Source of the DNA: Blautia sp.
GTDB lineage: Bacteria > Bacillota > Clostridia > Lachnospirales > Lachnospiraceae
NCBI GenBank assembly: GCA_030841965.1
Contig: JAUUSJ010000034.1
Coordinates: 1-31,778 of the forward strand
Direction of reading: 5' to 3'
DNA length: 31,778 nt
Both the position numbers and the translations under genes were made by a program. Positions 8,832 through 16,385 of the stretch are shown in pieces. A model generated the notes under the pieces. The model was not told the origin of the DNA, ran no database searches, and saw only the letters and a list, made by a program, of their open reading frames with translations. How positions within the stretch are numbered: the first letter of the stretch is position 1; the number at the start of each line of letters is the position of its first letter.

Positions 8832-8905
8832 ATATGATGTTGGGGTCAAAAAACCTTTTGACCCTATGACACCAGATTGCTCCGCACAATATGCTCCCAC
8901 AATCC
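8832..8905 (-). repeat. Family B intergenic repeat, copy B3 (eutH leader)
   Basis: Two hairpins on the minus strand: GGATTG with CAATCT (8905-8874) and GGGTC...GACCC (8864-8843), the clearest form of the second helix. It ends about 40 bases before the eutH-like start, downstream of the promoter candidate, so it would be in the 5' leader of the glycerol operon mRNA. A regulatory role is possible but not shown. Confidence 0.8.
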
Positions 8906-9066
8906 TCATCATAAGTATACTCTTGCGATTTTATCATCAATTTTTCATTGCCCCACCGAAGCAAGTCCATCATTTCATTACTTAACCCAAAGCAAATCTA
9001 TAAATTCACTGCTCCAAATGAAACAAGTCTACGAAAAGATACGGCCATCATCTCTTTGTTAAATAC

Positions 9067-9095
9067 ACAATATCACACATATTATTTTTGTGCAA
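9067..9095 (-). promoter_or_regulatory. Promoter candidate for the eutH-glpK operon
   Basis: Minus-strand TTGCAC (9095-9090), 17 bases, TATTGT (9072-9067). It lies between the DeoR gene and family B copy B3. The surrounding sequence is extremely AT-rich, so chance matches are likely. A DeoR/GlpR operator could overlap it, but I cannot pick out a clear inverted repeat. Confidence 0.35.
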
Positions 9096-9322
9096 ATCCT
9101 CAAATTTTTATTTTTTTGTGGATTATTGATAAATTAAGCGCAAAAAAAATATGGGATTCCTTGCTATTCGCAACTTTTCCCACATTAATTTTCTTTCTCT
9201 CTTACACTAAAAACATCATTCTCAAAATAATAACTCTTTCTAAGAATAACTCTCTTTGCACCCTCCCCATTTCAAAACCATTTACTCCAAAAAAAATCCC
9301 TTACCTATACTCCAACCCAAAC

Positions 9323-10081
9323 CTAAACCAAAATCACATCTATCCCCTTTTCTCGAAGCCTCCTTATATATTTCTTATCCGTCTTATTATCCGTAACTAA
9401 TACATCCATCTCCTCAAGAGAACAAACTTGATTCAGCGCCTTACTTCCAAACTTCGTATAATCCGCCAACGCAATAACTTGTTTCGCATGTTTTATATAA
9501 TGTCTCCTCAAATTCGTCTCCTCTATATGATAATCCATCACACCATTTTCCAAATTAAGGCAACCCACTCCGAGAAATAATTTTTCCACATAAAATCTAT
9601 CAATTATATCCTCTGCCCAATATCCCGACGTTGTTCCCTCTCCCTTCCTGACAACTCCTCCTAACATAATCACCGTAATTCCCACTTCATCCATGAGCTC
9701 CAACGCAATTTTAATAGAATTTGTAAAAACAGTAAGATTCTTTTTCCCTTTTAAAAACTTAGCAAATTCCAACGTCGTCGTGCCAATATCAATAATAATA
9801 ACATCCCCATCTTCCACAAGAGCCGCTGCCCTTTTTCCAATCAAAAGCTTCTCCTCAAAATTCTTCACCTCTCGATAAGAAAAATCCGGCTCCACACTAT
9901 AATTCAGATTAAGCACAGCACCCCCATGCACCCTCTTTATAATCCCATCCCTCTCCAAATCCGCCAAATCTCTTCTTATCGTCTCCATCGACACCTTAAA
10001 AGTAGCCGCCAACTCATTTGCCTTCACTATCTTATTCTCTGAAATCAACCGAATAATCTCATCTTTTCTCTGTACCTTCAC
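9323..10081 (-). CDS. DeoR/GlpR-family transcriptional repressor
   Basis: A 252-residue DeoR-family regulator. The N-terminal helix-turn-helix spans roughly residues 18-55 (KANELAATFKVSMETIRRDL, then GIIKRVHGGAV). The C-terminal effector domain has the family's DIGTTTLEFAKFL and TNSIKIALEL segments, which bind a sugar phosphate in related proteins. Its place directly upstream of the eutH-glpK-dehydrogenase genes suggests it is the glycerol-3-phosphate-responsive repressor of that operon, as GlpR is in other bacteria. The start is GTG, with GAGGAGG eight bases upstream. It could be transcribed separately: a GTGAAA/TATAAT pair lies at 10171-10143. The ligand is inferred from neighbours only. 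Confidence 0.9.
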   Translation of the reverse strand: MKVQRKDEIIRLISENKIVKANELAATFKVSMETIRRDLADLERDGIIKRVHGGAVLNLNYSVEPDFSYREVKNFEEKLLIGKRAAALVEDGDVIIIDIGTTTLEFAKFLKGKKNLTVFTNSIKIALELMDEVGITVIMLGGVVRKGEGTTSGYWAEDIIDRFYVEKLFLGVGCLNLENGVMDYHIEETNLRRHYIKHAKQVIALADYTKFGSKALNQVCSLEEMDVLVTDNKTDKKYIRRLREKGIDVILV

Positions 10082-10271
10082 CCTTCACTCCTCCTCTATC
10101 TTAAACTCCTATTCCTATTTCACCCAAATCCACTTCCAATATATTATATTCCCTTTCTCTTTCCATTTCACTTCTTGCGATTCTCCCTTAAAAACCACAA
10201 TTTCACCACAAACTTTACAGCCAATTTTCACAAAAATATCCCATTCAAAAATTTTTTTCTCATCCCTAAAA
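10082..10271. other. Pyrimidine-rich gap upstream of the DeoR gene
   Basis: Apart from the promoter candidate, this stretch is almost purely C, T and A on the plus strand. No gene or clear structure is visible before the tandem array starts. Confidence 0.4.
10143..10171 (-). promoter_or_regulatory. Weak promoter candidate for the DeoR gene
   Basis: Minus-strand GTGAAA (10171-10166), 17 bases, TATAAT (10148-10143), about 60 bases upstream of the GTG start. The -10 is perfect but the -35 is poor. Confidence 0.35.
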
Positions 10272-10420
10272 CCTTCCTAATACACAACCACCCAAAAAAA
10301 CCTAACATAAACAATCTACGGAATCAACCATAAAAATCCTTCCAATACACAGCCAAGAAAAAGAAAATCCTAGCATAAATAACCCACAAAATCAACCTTA
10401 AAGTTCTCTCCAATACACAG
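10272..10420 (+). repeat. Boundary-derived tandem array left of family A copy 2
   Basis: Three occurrences of CCWAYACACARCC (starting near 10276, 10342 and 10410) with 66 and 68 base spacing. The last one is the actual left boundary of family A copy 2. The sequence between them is partly shared (CCTARCATAAA, then AATCAACC). This is the same arrangement as the array beside copy 3, although the intervening sequence is unrelated. Confidence 0.7.
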
Positions 10421-10615
10421 CCGAGAGAGCGAGTCGATATATGCGCCGAAAACGATAGAGAGTGGAGCGATTTTTCGATATACTTAGCTTTGCCGCTGGA
10501 GCACTGCCCCCGTGCCGAAGGCGCGAGTTTGCGGGAGGCGGCAAAAATCAGCGTATGTCGAAAAATCGTGGGAACGAACGTGTTTACGGCACATATATCG
10601 ACTCGCTCTCTCGGC
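10420..10615 (+). repeat. Family A palindromic repeat, copy 2 (complete)
   Basis: The most complete copy in plus orientation. The outer arms (10420-10447 and 10588-10615) are reverse complements at 27 of 28 positions. A middle stem pairs CGATTTTTCGATATAC (10468-10483) with GTATGTCGAAAAATCG (10553-10568, one G-T pair). An inner stem pairs TTTGCCGC with GCGGCAAA. The apical hairpin is GTGCC-GAA-GGCGC (10512-10524). Conserved single-stranded segments include GATAGAGAGTGGAG, TGGAGCACTG and GAGTTTGCGGGAGG. It starts 35 bases past the stop codon of the MATE gene, which reads toward it. No open reading frame is credible inside. Confidence 0.9.
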
Positions 10616-10649
10616 GTCTCTTTTCACTCTCTCGACATTTTTTCTCCCC

Positions 10650-11990
10650 TTAACCACAAATCATCCTAGTCGCCCTCCTAATACAATACAAACAAGTAGG
10701 CACAATATACAAACACGCCGTAGCCCATGCCACCTGGTCTGCGAAACAAATGGCCGTATACCCAAACGTCCCCACAAATCCAATACTGACAACACTCCTT
10801 GCCACCATCTCTGTCACGCCTGAAAATACCGCTCTTCCTGAATAACCAATTCCCTGCGTCACCATACGGCAAACATTCAATATTCCAAGACACCAGAAGA
10901 AATATCCAAGACATCTCAAATATTTTCCAGACGCATCCAATACCTCGACTGCCGATTGATTCACAAAAAGCATAGAAATCGTTCTTCCCGCAAAAATCAA
11001 TACCAATCCAATCGCCACTCCATACATCACCGCAAGAACAACACTCTGTCTCAATCCCTGTTTAATACGCTCCGGCTGTCTAGCCCCCAAATTCTGACTA
11101 CAAAATACAGACGCCGACGTCGCAATCGCATCAAAAGGACATAACGCAAACTGTTTAATCCTCATACCTGCTGTAAATCCAGATACATACACACTTCCCA
11201 GACCATTATTCGCCGACTGCATCACCATACTTCCAATCGCCGTAATAGAAAACTGAAGTCCCGTCGGAATTCCCATAATAAGCAATTCCTTCACCACTTC
11301 CCCGTTCACTCGTCGATTCTCCTTCGTCAGCCATAATTTCTCCATTCGTCGAGCGATAAAGCATAGACATAAAATTCCACTGATAGCCTGAGCTGAGATA
11401 GTCGCAATCGCAGCCCCTGCACAGCCCCATTTTAATACTACAATGCAAAATAAATCCAAAAAAATATTTAAAATCGCAGAAAAAGCCAAAAAAACAAATG
11501 GAGTCTTACTATCTCCGACCGACCTCAAAATACTCGAGAGATAATTATAAAGAAGTGTAAACGGAATCCCCAAAAAAATCACCAATAAATAGGAATACGC
11601 ATCCCGATAAACATCCTCCGGGACAGAAAGAATATGTAAAATCTGCGAACATAAAAGAGAACATAATACCGTAACCAAAACTCCGATGATAGCGGTAAGC
11701 ACTGCCCCGTTAAAAACATAGTCTCGCATCGTTTTTAATTTCTCGGCTCCAAAATACTTCGCAATAGGAATACCAAACCCAGTACAACATCCTATACAAA
11801 AACCAAGAACTAAAAACTGCACACTGCTGCTCGCTCCAACACTCGCCAATGCCTTGACTCCCAGAGTCTGCCCCACAATAGCCGCATCAATCATATTATA
11901 AGTCTGCTGCAATAAATTTCCAATTAAAAGAGGAAGCGCAAACTGAAGCATAAGTTTCAATGGATTCCCCTTTGTCATAGATGTCGACAT
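10650..11990 (-). CDS. MATE-family multidrug/Na+ exporter
   Basis: A protein of about 446 residues with the even spread of about 12 membrane helices and the two-fold repeat of MATE transporters. Family motifs include the start of helix 1 (MTKGNPLKLMLQFALPLLIGNLLQQTYNMIDAAIVG) and ASSSVQFLVLGF; residues are given here only as short anchors: GNLLQQTYNMID near 27, YNYLSSILRSVGDSKTPF near 151, CRMVTQGIGYSGRAVFSG near 395. Such proteins export drugs or metabolites using a sodium or proton gradient. The ATG at 11990 is preferred because GGAGGA lies 10 bases before it; the upstream ATG at 12008 overlaps that site. The gene follows ispD by a few bases, so it is probably the last gene of the tsa-rnz-tsaD-ispD run. 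Substrate unknown. Confidence 0.9.
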   Translation of the reverse strand: MSTSMTKGNPLKLMLQFALPLLIGNLLQQTYNMIDAAIVGQTLGVKALASVGASSSVQFLVLGFCIGCCTGFGIPIAKYFGAEKLKTMRDYVFNGAVLTAIIGVLVTVLCSLLCSQILHILSVPEDVYRDAYSYLLVIFLGIPFTLLYNYLSSILRSVGDSKTPFVFLAFSAILNIFLDLFCIVVLKWGCAGAAIATISAQAISGILCLCFIARRMEKLWLTKENRRVNGEVVKELLIMGIPTGLQFSITAIGSMVMQSANNGLGSVYVSGFTAGMRIKQFALCPFDAIATSASVFCSQNLGARQPERIKQGLRQSVVLAVMYGVAIGLVLIFAGRTISMLFVNQSAVEVLDASGKYLRCLGYFFWCLGILNVCRMVTQGIGYSGRAVFSGVTEMVARSVVSIGFVGTFGYTAICFADQVAWATACLYIVPTCLYCIRRATRMICG

Positions 11991-12014
11991 CTCACTCTCA
12001 TCCTCCATTTCATG

Positions 12015-12722
12015 TCATAATGTCGGGTCATTTCTCCTCAAAAAAATCTCCCCAATCTCCATATCCTCCGGAGTTGTAATCTTAATATTCTCGTAACTTC
12101 CCCTGACCATCTTCACCCTTCTATCTCCAAACTGCTCCATAACCATCGCATCATCTGTAATATTCTTGACCCCACTCGCCATCATCTTCTCATAGGCAAG
12201 CTTTATCTCATCATACACAAAACATTGCGGCGTCTGAATCTGCCAGAGAGTTGAGCGCTCTGGCGTATCTTTCGCAAAGCAATTCTCATCTACTATCTTT
12301 ATCGTATCTTTCACCGGCATCCCGATAATACAAATCCCATATTCTCTCACATTTTCAATGCAAGCTCGAATAATATCCTGCGTAATACAAGGTCTCGCCC
12401 CGTCTTGAATAAAGACATATCGACATTCCTCCATCTCCTCCAACGCATGATAGACGGACTCATATCTCTCCTTTCCTCCCGCCACAATCTTTTTCACCTT
12501 TGTAATATGATACTCCCCGACAATCTTCTCCCTACAGTACTCTATCTCATCCTCTCCCGTCACCAATATAATCTCATCGACATCGCTTTTTTCAAACTGT
12601 TCTAGACAATGCACAACAACGGGTTTGCCAGCCAGAGTCATATACTGTTTTTGCAGCTCGCTCTTCATGCGACTTCCTCTTCCTGCCGCAAGAACAATGG
12701 CCGTTATCTTCTCCTTTTTCAT
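12015..12722 (-). CDS. ispD: 2-C-methyl-D-erythritol 4-phosphate cytidylyltransferase
   Basis: A 235-residue IspD. It joins CTP and methylerythritol phosphate to give CDP-ME in the MEP pathway for isoprenoid precursors. Seen: the nucleotide-binding signature IVLAAGRGSRM with the conserved Lys/Gln region SELQKQYM close behind, QDGARPCIT near residue 100, and TPQCFVYDEI and TDDAMVMEQFG further on. The ATG at 12722 is chosen because AAGGAGGA precedes it; the ORF extends upstream without an RBS. The gene sits between tsaD and the MATE exporter with short gaps. A TarI-type ribitol-phosphate cytidylyltransferase is the main alternative, but no teichoic acid genes are nearby. Confidence 0.88.
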   Translation of the reverse strand: MKKEKITAIVLAAGRGSRMKSELQKQYMTLAGKPVVVHCLEQFEKSDVDEIILVTGEDEIEYCREKIVGEYHITKVKKIVAGGKERYESVYHALEEMEECRYVFIQDGARPCITQDIIRACIENVREYGICIIGMPVKDTIKIVDENCFAKDTPERSTLWQIQTPQCFVYDEIKLAYEKMMASGVKNITDDAMVMEQFGDRRVKMVRGSYENIKITTPEDMEIGEIFLRRNDPTL

Positions 12723-12749
12723 TTTTCCTCCTTCTAGTCCCAAACTTCT

Positions 12750-13781
12750 CTATCTCTGTCCAATCTTTAAATTTGGAATCGCATTTAAATCCCAACCAGC
12801 TCTGACTCCCTTTTTATACTCATAATAGGCCGCCGCTCCAATCATCGCCGCATTATCGGTACATAAAATTGGAGATGGATGATAAAATGAAAATCCCTCT
12901 CTCTCACATGCATCTTTCATCGCCGCTCGAAGAGAAGAATTGGATGCGACACCTCCAGCAATCGCTACCTGCTTACAGCCAAGCTCCTTTGCCGCATTTA
13001 TCGTATGCTCCACCAAGACTTCCACAACAGCTTTCTGGAAAGAAGCCGCCACATCCGCCTGATTTATCTCTTCCCCCTTCATCTTACACTGGTTCAAATA
13101 ATTAAGAACCGCAGATTTTAATCCACTAAAACTAAAATCATTTGGAGAATCGCTCACCTTCGCTCTCGGAAAAACAATGGCATCTGGATTTCCCTGCTTC
13201 GATACTTTGTCAATCTTAGGACCTCCCGGATAGCCAAGTCCAATCGCCCTTGCAACCTTGTCAAACGCCTCTCCCGCCGCATCATCTCTCGTCCTTCCAA
13301 TAATCTCATACTCACCATAATCCTTGACAAGAACAAGATGAGAATGTCCACCGGACGCCACCAAACATAAAAACGGAGGCTCAAGCTCCTTATGCTCAAT
13401 ATAATTCGCACTAATATGTCCCTCAATATGATGCACTCCGACGAGCGGCTTCTTCGCTGCGAACGCAATCGCCTTCGCCTCCGCCACACCGACTAAAAGT
13501 GCACCGACTAATCCTGGTCCATAAGTAACCGCAATGGCATCTATCTCCTCTAAACTAGTATGAGCAGCGCTAAGCGCCTCCTCAATCACTTGATTTATCT
13601 TTTCTATATGCTTTCTAGATGCAATCTCAGGCACAACTCCTCCATATAAGGTATGCAAATCAATCTGAGAGGAAATAATATTAGAATAAACCTCTCTTCC
13701 ATTTTTTACCACTGCCGCCGCTGTCTCATCACAAGAAGTCTCAATAGCTAAGATTACTACATCTTCCTTTTTCTTATCCAT
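12750..13781 (-). CDS. tsaD: tRNA t6A37 threonylcarbamoyltransferase subunit TsaD
   Basis: A 343-residue member of the Kae1/TsaD family. With TsaB and TsaE, both encoded in the same run, it transfers the threonylcarbamoyl group to adenosine 37 of tRNAs that read ANN codons. Seen: LAIETSCDETAAAVV at the N-terminus, GGVVPEIASRKH near residue 47, the metal-binding GVHHIEGHISANYIE near 117, SGGHSHLVLV near 143 and AIAGGVASNSSLR near 280. The length is typical (about 340). AAGGAAG precedes the ATG. Between rimI and tsaD this genome has two additional genes (zinc-ribbon protein and rnz), an insertion into the frequent tsaE-tsaB-rimI-tsaD order. The TsaC/Sua5 partner is not in the window. Confidence 0.96.
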   Translation of the reverse strand: MDKKKEDVVILAIETSCDETAAAVVKNGREVYSNIISSQIDLHTLYGGVVPEIASRKHIEKINQVIEEALSAAHTSLEEIDAIAVTYGPGLVGALLVGVAEAKAIAFAAKKPLVGVHHIEGHISANYIEHKELEPPFLCLVASGGHSHLVLVKDYGEYEIIGRTRDDAAGEAFDKVARAIGLGYPGGPKIDKVSKQGNPDAIVFPRAKVSDSPNDFSFSGLKSAVLNYLNQCKMKGEEINQADVAASFQKAVVEVLVEHTINAAKELGCKQVAIAGGVASNSSLRAAMKDACEREGFSFYHPSPILCTDNAAMIGAAAYYEYKKGVRAGWDLNAIPNLKIGQR

Positions 13782-13855
13782 TCTCTTCCTTCTTTCTTTT
13801 CTTACTCTTTCTATTTCTATTTTTTATCTTTTTTTCTCTTCTTTATCTCTATTCT

Positions 13856-14767
13856 TTATCTATCCTCAAACTTTAGGATACATTTCTTTCCGTCTTTTCC
13901 CGCCTTTGCTCTCGGGAAAATATCACGAACCTTATTCATAAATTCCTCGGGCTTTACAAGGGAAGGACTATAATGTGTCAGCCACATTTCCTTTACATTT
14001 GCAGCCTTTGCCAAATCTGCGGCCTCATACATCGTCATATGTTTATACTCAACCGCCTTCTTCTCCTTTCCTTCCTCTCCGTACATTCCCTCACAGATAA
14101 ATAAATCCGCGTCCGTTGCGTATTTCACAATAGTATCAACAGGTCTTGTATCGGTACAGTACGTACAGCGAAGTCCCTTTCTCGGTGCGCCGAGTATCAT
14201 GTCTCCCGTGAGCACTCTGCCGTCCACCTCAATCGTCGCTCCCTTTTGGAGACGACTCCAATATTTTTTCTCTATCTTATTTTCCATCGCCTTATTGATA
14301 TCAAATTTCCCTGGTCTATCTATGATAATCGAATATCCGTAGCAGAGTACATTGTGGTTTACCTTATATGCCTCGATTCGATAGCCGTCCATCCAAAACA
14401 CCTGCTCTCTCTCCTCGATTTCCTTAAAAATAATCTCAAATGGAAGCTCTGGTGCAATCACTCTGAGAGAATTTACAACCCTCTGAAGCCCCTTTGGACC
14501 AATCATCGTAAGCGGTTCCTCTCTCCCAGCATTTCCAAGTGTGAGCAAAAGTCCAGGCAGTCCACTGATATGGTCGGCGTGATAATGGGTAAAACAAATG
14601 ACATCAATCGGCTTAAAGCTCCATCCAGACTCCTTGATTCCAATCTGAGTTCCCTCGCCACAGTCAATCAAGATAGACTTTCCTTCTATCCTCGCCATAA
14701 GGGCGGTTAACCTGCGATAAGGAAGCGGCATCATACCACCGCTTCCCAGCAAACAAATCTCTAACAT
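13856..14767 (-). CDS. rnz: Ribonuclease Z (tRNA 3' endonuclease), metallo-beta-lactamase fold
   Basis: A 303-residue RNase Z-like protein. The family cleaves the 3' trailer from tRNA precursors. Seen: LIDCGEGTQIGIKESG near residue 34, the zinc ligands THYHADH near 61 (HxHxDH), SGLPGLLLTLG beside it, TDTRPVDTI near 191 and the last histidine in LTHYSPSL near 267. The length matches the short bacterial form. It lies in the same run as tsaB, tsaD and tsaE, which makes a tRNA-maturation theme. Other metallo-beta-lactamase enzymes are possible, but the GEGTQ and TRP motifs favour RNase Z. Confidence 0.88.
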   Translation of the reverse strand: MLEICLLGSGGMMPLPYRRLTALMARIEGKSILIDCGEGTQIGIKESGWSFKPIDVICFTHYHADHISGLPGLLLTLGNAGREEPLTMIGPKGLQRVVNSLRVIAPELPFEIIFKEIEEREQVFWMDGYRIEAYKVNHNVLCYGYSIIIDRPGKFDINKAMENKIEKKYWSRLQKGATIEVDGRVLTGDMILGAPRKGLRCTYCTDTRPVDTIVKYATDADLFICEGMYGEEGKEKKAVEYKHMTMYEAADLAKAANVKEMWLTHYSPSLVKPEEFMNKVRDIFPRAKAGKDGKKCILKFEDR

Positions 14768-14825
14768 ATTTTATTTTCCTCCATCGGCATTCACCGTATC
14801 TTGAAGAATCATTTGGAGAATTATA

Positions 14826-15032
14826 CTAAATCATCTCAACTGTGTCTCCAATCTCCACTGGTATCTTGAAGGATTTTATCCACTTATCATAGCAATCCTC
14901 ACAAATACAAAACTGATGTGTCTGTCCATCCTTCCTTGAGAAATATCCCCAATTTTTCTTCACAAAAATATAATCTTCTTTTACAATATCTAACTCTTGT
15001 CTTAATTCTCTCCCACATATATTACACTTCAT
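14826..15032 (-). CDS. Small zinc-ribbon protein, unrecognised
   Basis: A 68-residue protein that I do not recognise as a named family. It carries CNIC at residues 3-6 and CICEDC near residues 43-48, two pairs of cysteines that could bind one zinc ion. The rest has aromatic and charged residues (YIFVKKNWGYFSRKD; YDKWIKSFKIP) and ends in VEIGDTVEMI. AAGGAGG lies 7 bases before the ATG, a strong site, so I take it as a real gene. It is encoded between rimI and rnz on the same strand. A role in RNA or protein binding would fit the neighbours but is speculation. Confidence 0.75.
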   Translation of the reverse strand: MKCNICGRELRQELDIVKEDYIFVKKNWGYFSRKDGQTHQFCICEDCYDKWIKSFKIPVEIGDTVEMI

Positions 15033-15067
15033 CTCTTATCCTCCTTCGTAAACCCCTATATCTACGT

Positions 15068-15119
15068 GACAGATACTGCTTAGGAAGGTCAAAATCAAGG
15101 CCTTCTTTTTTTATCTGTC
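15068..15119. repeat. Hairpin between rimI and the zinc-ribbon gene
   Basis: Nested inverted repeat: GACAGATA (15068-15075) with TATCTGTC (15112-15119), and inside it GAAGG (15084-15088) with CCTTC (15101-15105). In the plus direction the inner stem is followed by seven Ts, like a terminator, but no plus-strand gene exists to end there. For the minus-strand genes it would be an mRNA hairpin in a 126-base gap. Confidence 0.55.
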
Positions 15120-15158
15120 CTTATGATAATCGATTTGTATCCATTTGAATAGTGGGAA

Positions 15159-15608
15159 TTAAAGGAGAATGCACATAATATTGGCATCCTCTCTCGGCTC
15201 ATTATAATAATTTTTCCTGCATCCCATATACAAAAATCCATGCTTCTCATAGAGTGCGATGGCGGGGGCGTTCGATTTTCGAACTTCTAAAAAAATTTGA
15301 CTTACCTTCTTTTCTCTCGCCGTCTGTATCGCTCTCTCCAAAAGGGCATCTGCAATTTTTCTTCGTCTCTTAGACGGATGAACAGCGATATTCGTGATAT
15401 CCCCCTCATCCGCAGCCACCATCAGACCGACATAGCCGACAAGCTCTCCATCTTCATAACATACAAAATAGTGATTCGTATCATAATTTAGAATCTCCAA
15501 AATGCTATGATAATCCCATGCCGAAGAGCCAAAAAAACACTGCTGTTCGAGCTCATAAAGAGCCTCACAGTCCCTTTTTTCCATCGGACGAATCTCGTAA
15601 TTATACAT
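15159..15608 (-). CDS. rimI: Ribosomal-protein S18-alanine N-acetyltransferase RimI
   Basis: A 149-residue GNAT acetyltransferase. RimI acetylates the N-terminal alanine of ribosomal protein S18 using acetyl-CoA. Seen: the acetyl-CoA binding motif A region, TNIAVHPSKRRRKIADALLERA near residue 72, and the motif B segment NAPAIALYEKHGF near 113, followed by a short tail. The start overlaps the end of tsaB by 8 bases, which indicates translational coupling; the tsaB-rimI pairing is widespread. The last R/Q-x-x-G-x-G/A position reads RRRKIA, so the usual glycine is replaced by lysine. That is worth noting but does not exclude activity. In some Firmicutes the enzyme may have additional substrates. 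Confidence 0.92.
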   Translation of the reverse strand: MYNYEIRPMEKRDCEALYELEQQCFFGSSAWDYHSILEILNYDTNHYFVCYEDGELVGYVGLMVAADEGDITNIAVHPSKRRRKIADALLERAIQTAREKKVSQIFLEVRKSNAPAIALYEKHGFLYMGCRKNYYNEPREDANIMCILL

Positions 15609-16332
15609 CTTTTTTTGCCTCTTTTTGCTTTTCTCTCTCTAATCTCTCGCGCTCTGCCTGAGACTTTCTAAGATAGACAGGCTTGCTCGCCCAAGCTGGC
15701 TCTAAGACATCCCTTCCCTCTCTTATATAAGATAATGCCAGCATTCCAACTGCACTGGCTCTTTGTCTATTCATATGAGCAGGCGCATAGGAGTACGATA
15801 CTTCCATCTTTTCCTCGATGATATCTCGATAAACCGGCACACCGTCTCCGAGGAAGATCACTTCCTCTCCTCTCTCGTTCAACTCCTCGATAACTTGGTT
15901 GATATCAACAGCCCTCTCTGGCTCGATGACCTCCATTCTCTCTCCGACAAACTTATAAAATCCTGTATAGACTTGATTTCTTCTCGCATCCATCAAAGGA
16001 CAGATTAATTTATCGCTGCTGTATAAATTATAAGCTAACCCGTCGACGGTCGGAACTGAGATAATCGGCTTCTTTAGCGCCAAACCAAGCCCCTTCGCCG
16101 TGGCAGAGCCAATCCTAAGCCCTGTAAAGGAACCAGGTCCACAAGACACTGCAATCGCATCTATCTCTTCCAAATCAAGTCCGATTCTCCTTTGCACATC
16201 ATCAAGCATTGGGAGCAATGTCTGAGAATGTGTCAACTTATGACAGATAGTATACTCTGCAATCAATACTTCTTCTTCCATGACAGCGACAGAGGCGACA
16301 AGCCCAGAGCTGTCAATCGCTAATATCTTCAT
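15601..16332 (-). CDS. tsaB: tRNA t6A37 biosynthesis protein TsaB
   Basis: A 243-residue TsaB, the non-catalytic partner that dimerises with TsaD in t6A37 formation. Seen: the N-terminal MKILAIDSSG, THSQTLLPMLD near residue 34, and the strongly conserved SCGPGSFTGLRIG near 62, followed by PTVDGLAYN. The ATG is the family start, but the ribosome binding site is weak (AGGA three bases upstream). A small hairpin lies in the gap to tsaE. The C-terminal 20 residues are Lys/Glu-rich and variable. It overlaps rimI by 8 bases. Confidence 0.95.
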   Translation of the reverse strand: MKILAIDSSGLVASVAVMEEEVLIAEYTICHKLTHSQTLLPMLDDVQRRIGLDLEEIDAIAVSCGPGSFTGLRIGSATAKGLGLALKKPIISVPTVDGLAYNLYSSDKLICPLMDARRNQVYTGFYKFVGERMEVIEPERAVDINQVIEELNERGEEVIFLGDGVPVYRDIIEEKMEVSYSYAPAHMNRQRASAVGMLALSYIREGRDVLEPAWASKPVYLRKSQAERERLEREKQKEAKKDV

Positions 16333-16343
16333 AATCCTAACTG

Positions 16344-16375
16344 GGCATCCCCACTCTCGATAATATGAGAATGCC
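16344..16375 (-). repeat. Hairpin in the tsaE-tsaB gap
   Basis: On the minus strand GGCAT and ATGCC close a small hairpin with an inner TCTC/GAGA pair, immediately upstream of the weak tsaB ribosome binding site. It could affect translation or mRNA processing within the operon. No T-run follows, so it is not a terminator. Confidence 0.5.
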
Positions 16376-16385
16376 GTTTCCCTTT

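Larger units (their letters stand above)
8791..9322. other. Leader and promoter region of the glycerol operon
   Basis: This 532-base gap contains the family B copy B3, a promoter candidate and a strongly AT-rich segment around 9030-9320. No coding region is supported. The expected function is control of the permease and glpK operon by the neighbouring DeoR protein. Confidence 0.5.

Noticed and set aside
8791..8973. N-terminal extension of the EutH-like gene
   Set aside because: It reads through family B copy B3 and lacks a ribosome binding site; the downstream ATG has a strong one.
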